Source: W0P28-013 sp964570565
GTDB lineage: Bacteria > Bacteroidota > Bacteroidia > Bacteroidales > Paludibacteraceae
Direction of reading: 5' to 3'
DNA length: 64,000 nucleotides
Assembly: GCA_964570565.1 (NCBI GenBank)
Contig: CAZMYT010000003.1
Span: 248,001 to 312,000, forward strand
The position numbers and the translations under genes are program-made. The stretch's first letter is position 1. Every line of letters starts with the position of its first letter. Below are positions 35,862 through 44,624 of the stretch, one piece after another. Below the pieces are notes generated by a model. It had not been told where the DNA came from, searched no databases, and saw only the letters and a list, made by a program, of their open reading frames with translations.

Positions 35862-36773
35862 ATGACAGGATTAATTATCAAAAATACAGGTAGTGATTAC
35901 GTGGTTCGATCTAGTGATGGTTCGAATAGCGTATGTCGCGTGAAAGGTTCTTTTCGTATCAAAGGGATAAAAAGTACGAGTCCTGTAACCGTAGGCGATC
36001 GTGTAGAGTTTGATGATACGGGATACATCACAGAATTGCATGAACGAAAAAATTATATAGTCAGAAAACCCACAAATCTATCGAAACAGCTACATATTAT
36101 TGCTGCGAATTTAGATCAGGCTATTTTAATAATAACCATTAAAAACCCAGCTACGTCAACCACGTTTATCGATCGTTTTTTAGCTACTGCCGAAGCATAT
36201 CACATTCCCACTATTTTGGTATTCAACAAAATAGATTTACTCAATGCCGAAGACGAAGCATATGTAAACGCCCTCATTCATTTATATGAAAGCATTGGTT
36301 ACCAATGTTTAAAAATGACAGCCATACAAGGCAACGGAATCACAGAACTGCAAAATACATTAGCTGGCAAAATTTCACTCTTGTCAGGTAATTCGGGAGT
36401 TGGCAAATCGACCATTATCAACCAAATTGTACCCAACAGCTCTGCAAAAACAGGTGAAATATCTAATTCGCACCATAAAGGAATGCACACCACCACTTTT
36501 TCGGAGATGTACGAAATCAGCGCAGATACGTTTCTAATCGATACACCAGGCATCAAAGGATTTGGTATGGTTGATATGAACGAAGAAGAAATCGGACACT
36601 TTTTTCGAGACATTTTCGAGGCATCAAAAAATTGTCGATTCAATAATTGTTCACATCGCCACGAACCTGGCTGTGCCGTATTACAGGCAGTAAATGAACA
36701 TCGCATAGCCACATCGCGTTACGAAAGTTACCTCTCTATTTTAGAAGATATTACCGAAGGAAAATACCGATAA
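35862..36773 (+). CDS. rsgA: Ribosome small-subunit-dependent GTPase A
   Basis: 303 residues: N-terminal OB fold, circularly permuted GTPase with G4 (NKID, N122) before G1 (GNSGVGKST, K182) and G3 (DTPGIKGFG), and the C-terminal zinc finger CRFNNCSHRHEPGC. RsgA checks late 30S assembly and releases maturation factors. Its stop codon directly abuts the next start (TAA then ATG). Confidence 0.96.
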   Translation: MTGLIIKNTGSDYVVRSSDGSNSVCRVKGSFRIKGIKSTSPVTVGDRVEFDDTGYITELHERKNYIVRKPTNLSKQLHIIAANLDQAILIITIKNPATSTTFIDRFLATAEAYHIPTILVFNKIDLLNAEDEAYVNALIHLYESIGYQCLKMTAIQGNGITELQNTLAGKISLLSGNSGVGKSTIINQIVPNSSAKTGEISNSHHKGMHTTTFSEMYEISADTFLIDTPGIKGFGMVDMNEEEIGHFFRDIFEASKNCRFNNCSHRHEPGCAVLQAVNEHRIATSRYESYLSILEDITEGKYR

Positions 36774-38711
36774 ATGGAACCTGTGAAATTGACAAAAAAT
36801 AGTTTACAACAGCCATTAATAGTGGTTGGTTGGAATTTTTTACTGGCAATGCTGCTCTTGTCGGCTTGCCGTATTTTTTTCTTTTTAATCTATCACGACA
36901 CCTTTTCGGACGTCACTTTTTCGCATCTAATCACCATGTGCGCTGGAGGTTTAAGGTTCGATTTATCTACCCTGTTACTCTTCAATTCGCTCTATGCTTT
37001 GGTCATGTTGTTGCCATTTCGATTTAGAGCCAACCGACTGTATCAAACTATCGCCCAATACATATTCAGTGTCATCAATAGCCTTTTAATCGTTATGAAT
37101 TGCGTCGATATGATTTATTTCCCCTTTAACAATAAGCGAACCACCATCACCTTTTTAAGTGAATTTCAAAATGAAGGAAATTTACTTAAAATAATAGGTA
37201 TTAGTATGGTACAATATTGGTACGTCACGCTCTTTGGAGTTATCATGATTGCCTTACTGATAGTTGGCTATAAACGATATAAAGGCACTAGCAAGCAAAA
37301 AAGCTGGATATACTACCCGCTTCATATGGTAATTTTATTAGTTTCCATTTACTTTAGCGTCATTGGCATTCGCGGCGGATTTGGCGCCTACACACGTCCT
37401 ATAAACATCAGTAATGCAGCGCAATACGTAAATAAACCGATTGAAAATGCGATTGTATTAAATACACCTTTCAGCTTCTTTGCTACCATTCAACAATCGG
37501 CATATAAAAGCCCCAATTACTTTTCACAAGAAGAATTACCAACTATTTACACGCCAATACACCAAGGGAAAACAGGCGAAACATTCCGTCCGATGAATGT
37601 GGTCATTATTATTCTTGAAAGTTTCAATAAGGAATATATTGGCTACTTCAATCGTGACCTTGACCAAGGAACATACAAAGGCTACACACCGTTTCTGGAT
37701 TCCTTACTTGCGGAAAGTCGCACGTTTAAAAACAGTTTCTCTTCGGGACGAAAATCGATTGACGCCATGCCATCAACCTTGGCTAGCATCCCCATGTTCA
37801 TTGAACCATACATCGTAACGCCTTATGTGACAAATGAAATTTCGTCGATTGCCAAAATATTGAATAAAGAAGGCTATTATTCATCCTTCTTTCATGGAGC
37901 TCCCAATGGTTCCATGGGTTTTCAAGCCTTTGCCAAAGCAGCAGGATTCAAAGATTATTTCGGCATGACTGAATATGGCAACGATGCCGATTTTGATGGT
38001 GTTTGGGCTATTTGGGACGAAGAATTCTTTCAATTTTTTGGGGCTAAACTGAACACGTTTCAAGAACCATTTGTCTCTACTATTTTTTCAGCATCATCAC
38101 ATCATCCGTATAACGTACCCGAACGATACGAAGGGAAATTTCCAGAAGGCACACATCCAATTCACAAATGTATTGGCTATTCCGATCATGCTTTACGCCT
38201 ATTTTTTGAAAAAGCCTCGCATGAATCGTGGTACAACAACACGCTATTTGTTTTCACTGCCGATCACACCAACGTGCTAACACGCAAAGAATATCAAAAT
38301 GATAAAGGATTATTTGAAATTCCTATTTTCTATTATCAACCCAGCAGCAAGTTACGAGGCGAAAGCAATATACCAACCTCACAGGTAGATATTTTACCAT
38401 CCATTTTAGGCTATCTGAATTATCCGAAACCCTATTTTGCCTTTGGTAACGATGTGCTAACAGACACCACGTCGCATCACCGAGTGATTAACTACAACTA
38501 CGGATTATACCAGTTATTTTCGGATAGTATGATGTTGCAATTTGATGGAACAAAAACAACGGCTGTTTATAATTTCAAAAACGACCGATTCCTGAAACAC
38601 AATTTGAAAGACACACAACCAATGACCAATGACGAACGCTTGTTAAAAGCCACTATTCAACAATATATAGAACGCTTAATCAACGACCAACTTACCATGA
38701 AAAAACCATGA
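36774..38711 (+). CDS. LTA-synthase-family sulfatase membrane enzyme
   Basis: 645 residues. Five membrane helices in the first 200 residues, then an extracytoplasmic sulfatase-like domain. The metal-binding VVIIILESFNKEYIG, the putative nucleophile S328 in SSGRKSIDAMPS and FVFTADHTNV are visible. Gram-negative relatives transfer phosphoglycerol or phosphoethanolamine to glycans or lipids; true lipoteichoic acid is not expected here. A nucleophilic Thr is usual in LtaS; here the aligned residue appears to be Ser. The last 4 nt overlap the next gene. Confidence 0.88.
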   Translation: MEPVKLTKNSLQQPLIVVGWNFLLAMLLLSACRIFFFLIYHDTFSDVTFSHLITMCAGGLRFDLSTLLLFNSLYALVMLLPFRFRANRLYQTIAQYIFSVINSLLIVMNCVDMIYFPFNNKRTTITFLSEFQNEGNLLKIIGISMVQYWYVTLFGVIMIALLIVGYKRYKGTSKQKSWIYYPLHMVILLVSIYFSVIGIRGGFGAYTRPINISNAAQYVNKPIENAIVLNTPFSFFATIQQSAYKSPNYFSQEELPTIYTPIHQGKTGETFRPMNVVIIILESFNKEYIGYFNRDLDQGTYKGYTPFLDSLLAESRTFKNSFSSGRKSIDAMPSTLASIPMFIEPYIVTPYVTNEISSIAKILNKEGYYSSFFHGAPNGSMGFQAFAKAAGFKDYFGMTEYGNDADFDGVWAIWDEEFFQFFGAKLNTFQEPFVSTIFSASSHHPYNVPERYEGKFPEGTHPIHKCIGYSDHALRLFFEKASHESWYNNTLFVFTADHTNVLTRKEYQNDKGLFEIPIFYYQPSSKLRGESNIPTSQVDILPSILGYLNYPKPYFAFGNDVLTDTTSHHRVINYNYGLYQLFSDSMMLQFDGTKTTAVYNFKNDRFLKHNLKDTQPMTNDERLLKATIQQYIERLINDQLTMKKP

Positions 38712-39738
38712 AAAAACAGTTAGTCTTATTCCTACTTTTTGCAGGCATATACACACAGGTACATGCGCAAACGTTTAGTTACGATGTCGATTTTATAACC
38801 TACTTCGACAACCGCGAATATCAGAGTGCATTACAACCATCACAAACCATTTTTGGTACACGTCTTTCGCCCGAAATAGGCGCTATATTCAACGATTCGT
38901 TAGGCGGTACACACAAACTGATGGCTGGCGTTAGTTATATACAACCGTTTATTATCAATACAAACAAAGCGGATTTACGGTAAGTCTAGGCGCCATTCCT
39001 TACACACATTTACAGCATGCACTACCCGATTATTTGATGAGTGATTCCATGTCGTTTGCTTATCCAAATATCCAAGGTGCCCTGTTTCAATACCAATCAA
39101 AATGGGGATTTGCAGAGTTTTTATGTGACTGGCGGGGTTTACCGAGTGCTACTACACGTGAAGCGTTTCGGTTGATAATGAATGGCCAATTTCATTACAA
39201 CTGGTTTCTCGCTGGAGGTTATGGGCAATTAAATCATTTGGCTAATAAATCGAGCGATCAACCAAACTTGGGCGTATGCGACGATAGTTATGTCAATCCA
39301 TTTATTGGAGTCGATTTTTCAAATAAAACGCCGTTCGATTCGTTATTCTTAAAACTTGGTTACTTGGTGGGTATGCAGCGCGATCGAAAACAGAACCGCA
39401 CATACACACCACAAGGAGCCACTATCGATTTGTTTGCGCGCTGGAAATTCTTAGGAATTCAAAATCGACTCTATGTTGGCGATAACCTTATGCCTTTGTA
39501 TGGCACTTACGGTACGTTGTTGAATCAAGGCAACGCCTTTTATCAGTCGCCGATTTATAACAGAACCGACTTAATGATTTACATTGTTCAACAACCATTT
39601 GTAAACTGTTATTTCGCCTGGAACTTACACTATACCAAAGGTGAAAAACTAGGACATCAGCAACAATTAGTAGTTCACTTTAATTTGGATGCAATAAAAC
39701 ACAACTCAGGAAGATTACAAAATTTATTTGATAAATAA
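38708..39738 (+). pseudogene. Exported barrel-like protein gene interrupted by a frameshift
   Basis: Part one (38708-38983) begins with a signal peptide (MKKQLVLFLLFAGIYTQVHAQ) and ends at TAA after INTNKADLR. Part two, in the -1 relative frame, is open from just after a stop at 38932 to 39738; its natural reading across the junction is YYQYKQSGFTVSLGAIPYTH, which continues the same barrel-like style (GFTVSLGAIPY; FIGVDFSNKTP; LYVGDNLMP). The shift must lie between about 38941 and 38980. No ATG suits part two before 39034. Together about 340 residues, probably an outer-membrane protein of unknown function. It may be a genuine pseudogene or a sequencing error. It overlaps the sulfatase gene by 4 nt. 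Confidence 0.75.
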
Positions 39739-39743
39739 CCAAT

Positions 39744-40904
39744 ATGCCGATGACACGAAACTCATATTATTTCAAAATTGGAGCATGGGTAGTGGCGTTT
39801 ATTATTGTTGCCACTTCATTACTCTTTACCAATCGCTTGGCGGAAAAACTAACGCTTGAGCAACATCGCAAAATGGAGATTTGGGCCGAAGCAATGCGTC
39901 AGTTTGTAAATGCCACAGAGGAAACAGAACATGTTGATTTTTTGTGGAAAATCATTGAAGAAAATGATAACATCCCCGTACTCATTGCCGACCAAGCCGA
40001 CCAAATAGTGACTTCGCGTAATTTTGCACATGTGCCAGAAGAAAATGCTGAGGCCTACTATGCCAAAGAACTAAAACGACTCAAAGGACTACGAAAACCC
40101 ATTGAAATAAGTTTAGGTGATAACCAAAAGCAATATATCTATTACGACGATTCAAATTTACTGAAACAATTGGCGTATTTTCCCTACATCCAATTGTCCG
40201 TTATTGCCATATTTTTAATTGGCGTACTCATGGCATTGGCCACCACTAAAAATGCGGAACAAAACCGTGTTTGGGTAGGCTTATCCAAAGAAACAGCACA
40301 TCAATTGGGCACACCAATTTCGTCGTTATTAGCGTGGATTGAAATCTTAAAAAGCAATTATCCCGACGACTCCATGATTGATGACATGGGCAACGATATC
40401 AATCGACTAAAAACCATTGCTGAACGCTTTTCTAAGATTGGATCAAAATCGGAATTTGAACTCGTCAGCATCAACGACACCTTGCGCCAATCGGTACAAT
40501 ATATGCAAAAACGGTCGTCACAAATGGTTACTTACACACTCACCGAAACAGAACCAACTATCCAAACACAACTCTGTGTCCCTTTATTTGAATGGGTGAT
40601 TGAAAATCTGTGTAAAAATGCCATCGATGCTATGGACGGTAAAGGCAGCATCCAAATAGAAACAACCATTGACGAACGTAAACACGTGATTATTGATATC
40701 ACAGATACTGGCAAAGGCATAGATAAACGACAATTCAAAAGCGTATTCAAACCTGGCTATACCACCAAACGCCGTGGCTGGGGATTAGGATTATCCCTGG
40801 CAAAACGCATTATCGAAGAATACCATCACGGTAAAATATTTGTCAAACAATCGGCTCTTAACAAAGGAACCACGTTTAGAATTATTCTTTCACAAAAGAA
40901 ATAA
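39744..40904 (+). CDS. Sensor histidine kinase
   Basis: 386 residues. Membrane helix 1 at about 12-28, a periplasmic domain of about 120 residues, helix 2 at about 150-170. Histidine box KETAHQLGTPISSLLAWIE with H186, N box ENLCKNAIDAMDG, G1 DTGKGIDKRQ and G2 GWGLGLSLAKRI. No HAMP is obvious and no response regulator is adjacent, so it is an orphan within this window. It lies 5 nt after the frameshifted gene and is probably in the same transcript. Confidence 0.93.
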   Translation: MPMTRNSYYFKIGAWVVAFIIVATSLLFTNRLAEKLTLEQHRKMEIWAEAMRQFVNATEETEHVDFLWKIIEENDNIPVLIADQADQIVTSRNFAHVPEENAEAYYAKELKRLKGLRKPIEISLGDNQKQYIYYDDSNLLKQLAYFPYIQLSVIAIFLIGVLMALATTKNAEQNRVWVGLSKETAHQLGTPISSLLAWIEILKSNYPDDSMIDDMGNDINRLKTIAERFSKIGSKSEFELVSINDTLRQSVQYMQKRSSQMVTYTLTETEPTIQTQLCVPLFEWVIENLCKNAIDAMDGKGSIQIETTIDERKHVIIDITDTGKGIDKRQFKSVFKPGYTTKRRGWGLGLSLAKRIIEEYHHGKIFVKQSALNKGTTFRIILSQKK

Positions 40905-40973
40905 ATCCAAAAGATTGATTTTCAAAATATAAGCCGCTAAATTCAGGAAAGTTCGCGATAAAAGAAAAATATA

Positions 40974-41005
40974 TTTCGTAAATCAGATATTTTTGCGTAC
41001 TTTTG
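40974..41005 (+). promoter_or_regulatory. Promoter of yceD-rpmF
   Basis: TACTTTTG at 40998-41005 with TTTC 20 nt upstream (40974-40977). A second overlapping candidate TATTTTTG is at 40988-40995. Confidence 0.6.
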
Positions 41006-41032
41006 TGCCACTTTTTGATATCTCGTGTATCT

Positions 41033-41590
41033 ATGGCAAATTTAGACTGTTACAACATCATTTTCAAATCGTTAGAGATTGGTAATCATACATTTGAATA
41101 TGAATTAGATAACAATTTCTTTAAGAGTCTTGAAGATGCAGAGATTGAAGATGGCTCGTTGAGTGCTGTAGTGACAGTACTGAAAAACGAAAAAAATGCT
41201 GAATTGAACATACAAATTGAAGGAACGGTTCAAATTCCATGCGACCGCTGCTTGGATGAGATGACACAAGAGATTGAAGTAGATGAAGATTTACTAGTTC
41301 AATTTACAAATGCAGGTGAAGAAACTGAAAACACGCTGTTTATACCTGAAAATGAAGGCGTTTTAAACATAGCTTGGCATCTATATGAATTTATAGTACT
41401 CGCTATTCCTATTATGCATACACATCCTGATGGCGAATGCAACGAAGCTATGATGGATAAATATAACCAGTACGTAGTACGGCACATCGACGAAGATCAA
41501 GATGATTGTAAAACCGACGATGTAACAAACGAGAGTGATAGAACGGACCCACGATGGGACGCTCTGAAAAATATTAGTAATAACAACTAA
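41033..41590 (+). CDS. DUF177 (YceD-type) protein
   Basis: 185 residues from the ATG at 41033 (MANLDCYNIIFKSLEIGNHT); a TTG at 41003 lies within the promoter and is rejected. The motif IPCDRCLDEMTQEIE is the conserved DUF177 cysteine motif. In many bacteria yceD precedes rpmF, and it has been linked to 23S rRNA and ribosome biogenesis. Here it is also followed by rpmF, 14 nt downstream. Confidence 0.92.
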   Translation: MANLDCYNIIFKSLEIGNHTFEYELDNNFFKSLEDAEIEDGSLSAVVTVLKNEKNAELNIQIEGTVQIPCDRCLDEMTQEIEVDEDLLVQFTNAGEETENTLFIPENEGVLNIAWHLYEFIVLAIPIMHTHPDGECNEAMMDKYNQYVVRHIDEDQDDCKTDDVTNESDRTDPRWDALKNISNNN

Positions 41591-41604
41591 AGAAATTATT
41601 TACA

Positions 41605-41790
41605 ATGGCACATCCTAAACGAAAACATTCAAAACAGAGAACCGCCAAACGTAGAACGCATGACAAAGCAGCAATGCCTACATTGGCTACTTGCTCTAAC
41701 TGCGGTGCTATCCACATTTATCATACGGTTTGTCCGGAATGTGGTTACTACAGAGGCAAATTGGCAATCGAAAAAACAGTGAACGCCTAA
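41605..41790 (+). CDS. rpmF: 50S ribosomal protein L32
   Basis: 61 residues beginning MAHPKRKHSKQRTAKRR with a complete zinc ribbon, CSNCGAIHIYHTVCPECGYY. In operon with yceD; a terminator follows. Confidence 0.97.
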   Translation: MAHPKRKHSKQRTAKRRTHDKAAMPTLATCSNCGAIHIYHTVCPECGYYRGKLAIEKTVNA

Positions 41791-41813
41791 TTGGTTTGAA
41801 TGACAAAAAGACA

Positions 41814-41848
41814 AAAAATCCTCCCTAAATTTAGGGAGGATTTTTTTA
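41814..41848 (+). terminator. Terminator of rpmF, copy 1 of a direct repeat
   Basis: AAATCCTCCCTAAA/TTTAGGGAGGATTT hairpin with T7. The same 35 nt, with one C to T change, recurs at 43400-43434 after the leucine-rich-repeat gene. Confidence 0.9.
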
Positions 41849-42102
41849 TTTATATATACCACCAACCAAGCTACAAAGCTGTAATTAAAAAAGAATAATT
41901 TGCATTTCATACTTCGATGAACACATTTTGCCCTATGACACAACCAATACATACTATACCCAGAACAAAAATAGCACAGCTAAATTTTATCCAAAGCATT
42001 ACAATAAACAATTATTTAGAAACACTTGGAAACCTAAATAACTTATTTTACCTTTGAAATTTTATTAACCTCTTCTAAATTAATTCAACACAACTACTAA
42101 CT
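41849..42102 (+). other. AT-rich region before the leucine-rich-repeat gene
   Basis: Together with the rpmF terminator this makes 312 nt without a gene. Apart from the promoter at 42026-42056 I see no other feature. Confidence 0.6.
42026..42056 (+). promoter_or_regulatory. Promoter of the leucine-rich-repeat gene
   Basis: TTG (42026-42028), 20 nt, TACCTTTG (42049-42056), 46 nt before the ATG. Confidence 0.7.
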
Positions 42103-43380
42103 ATGACTTATACTGACTCCCACGGCGTACAATTCTCTAATGATGATGAAGAACTTCTAAAGTGTCCTGAAGATTTTGAAGGCAGCTATAGCATTCCTAA
42201 CGGCGTAACGAAAATTTCTGAAAATGCTTTTGAATTTTGTACTCAATTAAACAGTATAAACATCCCGAACAGCGTAACGGAAATCGGTGAAAGTGCTTTT
42301 GAATTTTGTACTCAATTAAACAGTATAATCCTTCCGAACAGCATAATTAAAATTGGTAAATATGCCTTTTCGGATTGTAGTAGTTTAACTAGTATTGCCA
42401 TCCCAAATGGTGTAATTGGAATAAGTGAAGGTGCTTTTGAAGGTTGTAATGGATTAATTAGCATATACCTCCCAAAAAGTGTAACAGAAATTGGTGAAAA
42501 TGCTTTTAAAGAGTGTACTCAATTAACCAGTATAAACATTCCAAATGGCGTGACGAAAATTGGTGATTATGCTTTTTGGGGTTGTGATGAATTAACCAGT
42601 ATAAACATCCCAAACAACGTAAAAGAAATTGGTAAATATGCTTTTAGGGGTTGTAGGAGATTAACCTGTATAACAATTCCCAACAGTGTAAACGAAATTG
42701 GTAAAGATGCTTTTAGTGATTGTAGTGATTTAACAGAGATATATGCATCAATATATAATACAGTATATGCCTCGGATGAAGGTGTAGTATTCAACAAACA
42801 GAAAACGATTTTATTAAAGTGTCCAGAAGGCAAAGTGGGTAATTATTTGATACCTGACAGTGTAACGAAGATTGGTGAAAGTGCTTTTGAAGGGTGTGGT
42901 GGATTAGCCAGTATAACCATCCCCAACAGCGTAAACGAAATTGGTGAACGTGGTTTTAAAGGGTGTAGTAAATTAATCAGAATAAACCTTCCAAACAGCG
43001 TAACAAAAATTGGCAATGATGCTTTTGAGTTTTGTAGTAATTTAATGGAGATAAATGTCTCATCACGTAATACGGTTTACGCCTCAGATGAAGGTGTAAT
43101 ATTTAACAAACAGAAAACGATTTTAGTTATGTGCCCTCAAAATAAAGTAGAAAGTTATTTAATCCCAAAAGGAGTAACGGAAATTGGTGAAAATGCTTTT
43201 AATTATTGCACTGAATTAACCAGTATAACCATCCCTAATAGCGTAACAAAAATCGGTATAGATGCTTTGCGGGGTTGTAAATATCTTAAATACATTTTTA
43301 TACCAAAAGAAACTACTACCAAGTTTATACGATGTGGATTGAGTGAGTATCAACACCTGCTTGTAGAAAAAGATATCTAA
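42103..43380 (+). CDS. BspA-like leucine-rich-repeat protein
   Basis: 425 residues, of which nearly all are 23-residue TpLRR/LRR_5 units with the core SVTEIGENAFKECTQLTSIN. I count about 13 repeats: eight, then a spacer module (YASDEGVVFNKQKTILLKCP), three more, the same spacer again (YASDEGVIFNKQKTILVMCP), and two. No signal peptide, membrane anchor or T9SS sorting domain is visible, so it may be cytoplasmic or exported by an unknown route. BspA proteins elsewhere bind host proteins or act in adhesion. Own promoter and terminator. Confidence 0.88.
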   Translation: MTYTDSHGVQFSNDDEELLKCPEDFEGSYSIPNGVTKISENAFEFCTQLNSINIPNSVTEIGESAFEFCTQLNSIILPNSIIKIGKYAFSDCSSLTSIAIPNGVIGISEGAFEGCNGLISIYLPKSVTEIGENAFKECTQLTSINIPNGVTKIGDYAFWGCDELTSINIPNNVKEIGKYAFRGCRRLTCITIPNSVNEIGKDAFSDCSDLTEIYASIYNTVYASDEGVVFNKQKTILLKCPEGKVGNYLIPDSVTKIGESAFEGCGGLASITIPNSVNEIGERGFKGCSKLIRINLPNSVTKIGNDAFEFCSNLMEINVSSRNTVYASDEGVIFNKQKTILVMCPQNKVESYLIPKGVTEIGENAFNYCTELTSITIPNSVTKIGIDALRGCKYLKYIFIPKETTTKFIRCGLSEYQHLLVEKDI

Positions 43381-43399
43381 CAGTAACTAAATGTTAATT

Positions 43400-43434
43400 A
43401 AAAATCCTTCCTAAATTTAGGGAGGATTTTTTTA
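43400..43434 (+). terminator. Terminator of the leucine-rich-repeat gene, copy 2 of a direct repeat
   Basis: Same hairpin and T7 run as at 41814-41848 except for one base in the stem, which becomes a G-U pair in RNA. Confidence 0.88.
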
Positions 43435-43507
43435 ATTTATAGTAAATTGCTACCACGTTTAATAGTATGAAAGACGACCCAAGAGAACACCGTGGGCAAA
43501 AAAAGTG

Positions 43508-43515
43508 TATATTTG
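43508..43515 (+). promoter_or_regulatory. -7 element of mrp
   Basis: TATATTTG, 19 nt before the ATG at 43535. No clear -33 TTTG. Confidence 0.5.
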
Positions 43516-43534
43516 CAAAAAAAATAGTTGACTT

Positions 43535-44611
43535 ATGACACTCTATCCAAAACTAATTTTAGATGCGCTAACGCATGTACGATATCCTGGTACAGGTAAA
43601 GATATTGTTTCTTCGGAAATGATAGAAGACGACTTGCGTATCGAAGGAAACAAAGTAACCTTTTCACTCGTCTTCGACAAACAAAACGATCCATTTGCTA
43701 AATCGCTTGTAAAAGCTTGCGAACAAGCGATTTTAACCTACGTATCGCCCGAAGTAGATATCAAAGGTAATATTACCATAAAATCAAAACAACCCATTGC
43801 AAAACCAACTGAAAAACCATTGGCTGGTGTAAAATACACCGTTGCCATTTCATCAGGCAAAGGTGGTGTTGGAAAATCGACCGTATCGGCAAACTTAGCC
43901 GTAGCCTTGGCAAAACTTGGCTATAAAGTAGGTTTATTAGATGCCGATATTTATGGACCGTCGATGCCAAAAATGTTTGGACTCGAAGACGAACATCCCA
44001 CTGCTGAATTAATTGATGGGAAAGAATGGATTCTTCCAATCGAAAAATATGGCGTTAAACTTCTGTCCATCGGTTTTTTTGTTGACCCCGACAAAGCGCT
44101 TATTTGGCGTGGGGCAATGGCTAGCAACGCCATAAAACAACTTATCAATGACGCACAATGGGGCGAACTAGATTATTTTCTGATTGACTTACCTCCTGGG
44201 ACTAGCGACATTCACTTAACCTTGGTACAAGCCTTGCAACTAAGTGGCGCCATTGTAGTAAGTACGCCACAACAAGTAGCCTTGGCGGATGCACGCAAAG
44301 GCTTACAAATGTTTCAAACGGATAAAATAGAAGTGCCAATTCTCGGATTGGTGGAAAATATGGCGTGGTTTACACCTGCAGAGTTGCCAGAAAATCGTTA
44401 TTATATTTTTGGTAAAGATGGCTGCAAAAACCTAGCTGAAGAAAAAAATGTACCACTGTTGGCACAAATTCCAATCGTACAAAGTATTTGCGAAAGTGGC
44501 GACACGGGAGAACCCGTTGCCTTAAAAGATAACTCGATATTAAGCGAAGCGTTCCGCATGCTAGCTACCAACGTAGTAACTAGCTTAGAAAATGCAGCAA
44601 ATCATCAATAA
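43535..44611 (+). CDS. mrp: Mrp/NBP35-type iron-sulfur carrier ATPase
   Basis: 358 residues: N-terminal MIP18/DUF59 domain (about 1-90) and a P-loop ATPase with the deviant Walker A SGKGGVGKST (residues 107-116, K114). Also GLLDADIYGPSMPKMFG and YFLIDLPPGTSDIHLTL are hallmarks. Mrp delivers Fe-S clusters to apoproteins. The Cys pair usual near the C-terminus is not conserved as CxxC here: the region reads LVENMAWFTPAELPENRYYI, as in other Bacteroidota. proC follows 13 nt downstream. Confidence 0.94.
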   Translation: MTLYPKLILDALTHVRYPGTGKDIVSSEMIEDDLRIEGNKVTFSLVFDKQNDPFAKSLVKACEQAILTYVSPEVDIKGNITIKSKQPIAKPTEKPLAGVKYTVAISSGKGGVGKSTVSANLAVALAKLGYKVGLLDADIYGPSMPKMFGLEDEHPTAELIDGKEWILPIEKYGVKLLSIGFFVDPDKALIWRGAMASNAIKQLINDAQWGELDYFLIDLPPGTSDIHLTLVQALQLSGAIVVSTPQQVALADARKGLQMFQTDKIEVPILGLVENMAWFTPAELPENRYYIFGKDGCKNLAEEKNVPLLAQIPIVQSICESGDTGEPVALKDNSILSEAFRMLATNVVTSLENAANHQ

Positions 44612-44624
44612 GAGAGAAACACAT

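Noticed and set aside
38932..38983. Programmed -1 frameshift in the split exported-protein gene
   Set aside because: No slippery heptamer or downstream pseudoknot was seen; an indel or sequencing error is simpler.
42103..43380. CRISPR-like array
   Set aside because: The roughly 69-nt periodicity codes for leucine-rich repeats in one open frame; the repeats are not identical and there are no spacers.
44592..44624. 11-residue extension of ProC overlapping mrp
   Set aside because: The Rossmann fold starts right after the ATG at 44625, and the extension has no family support.
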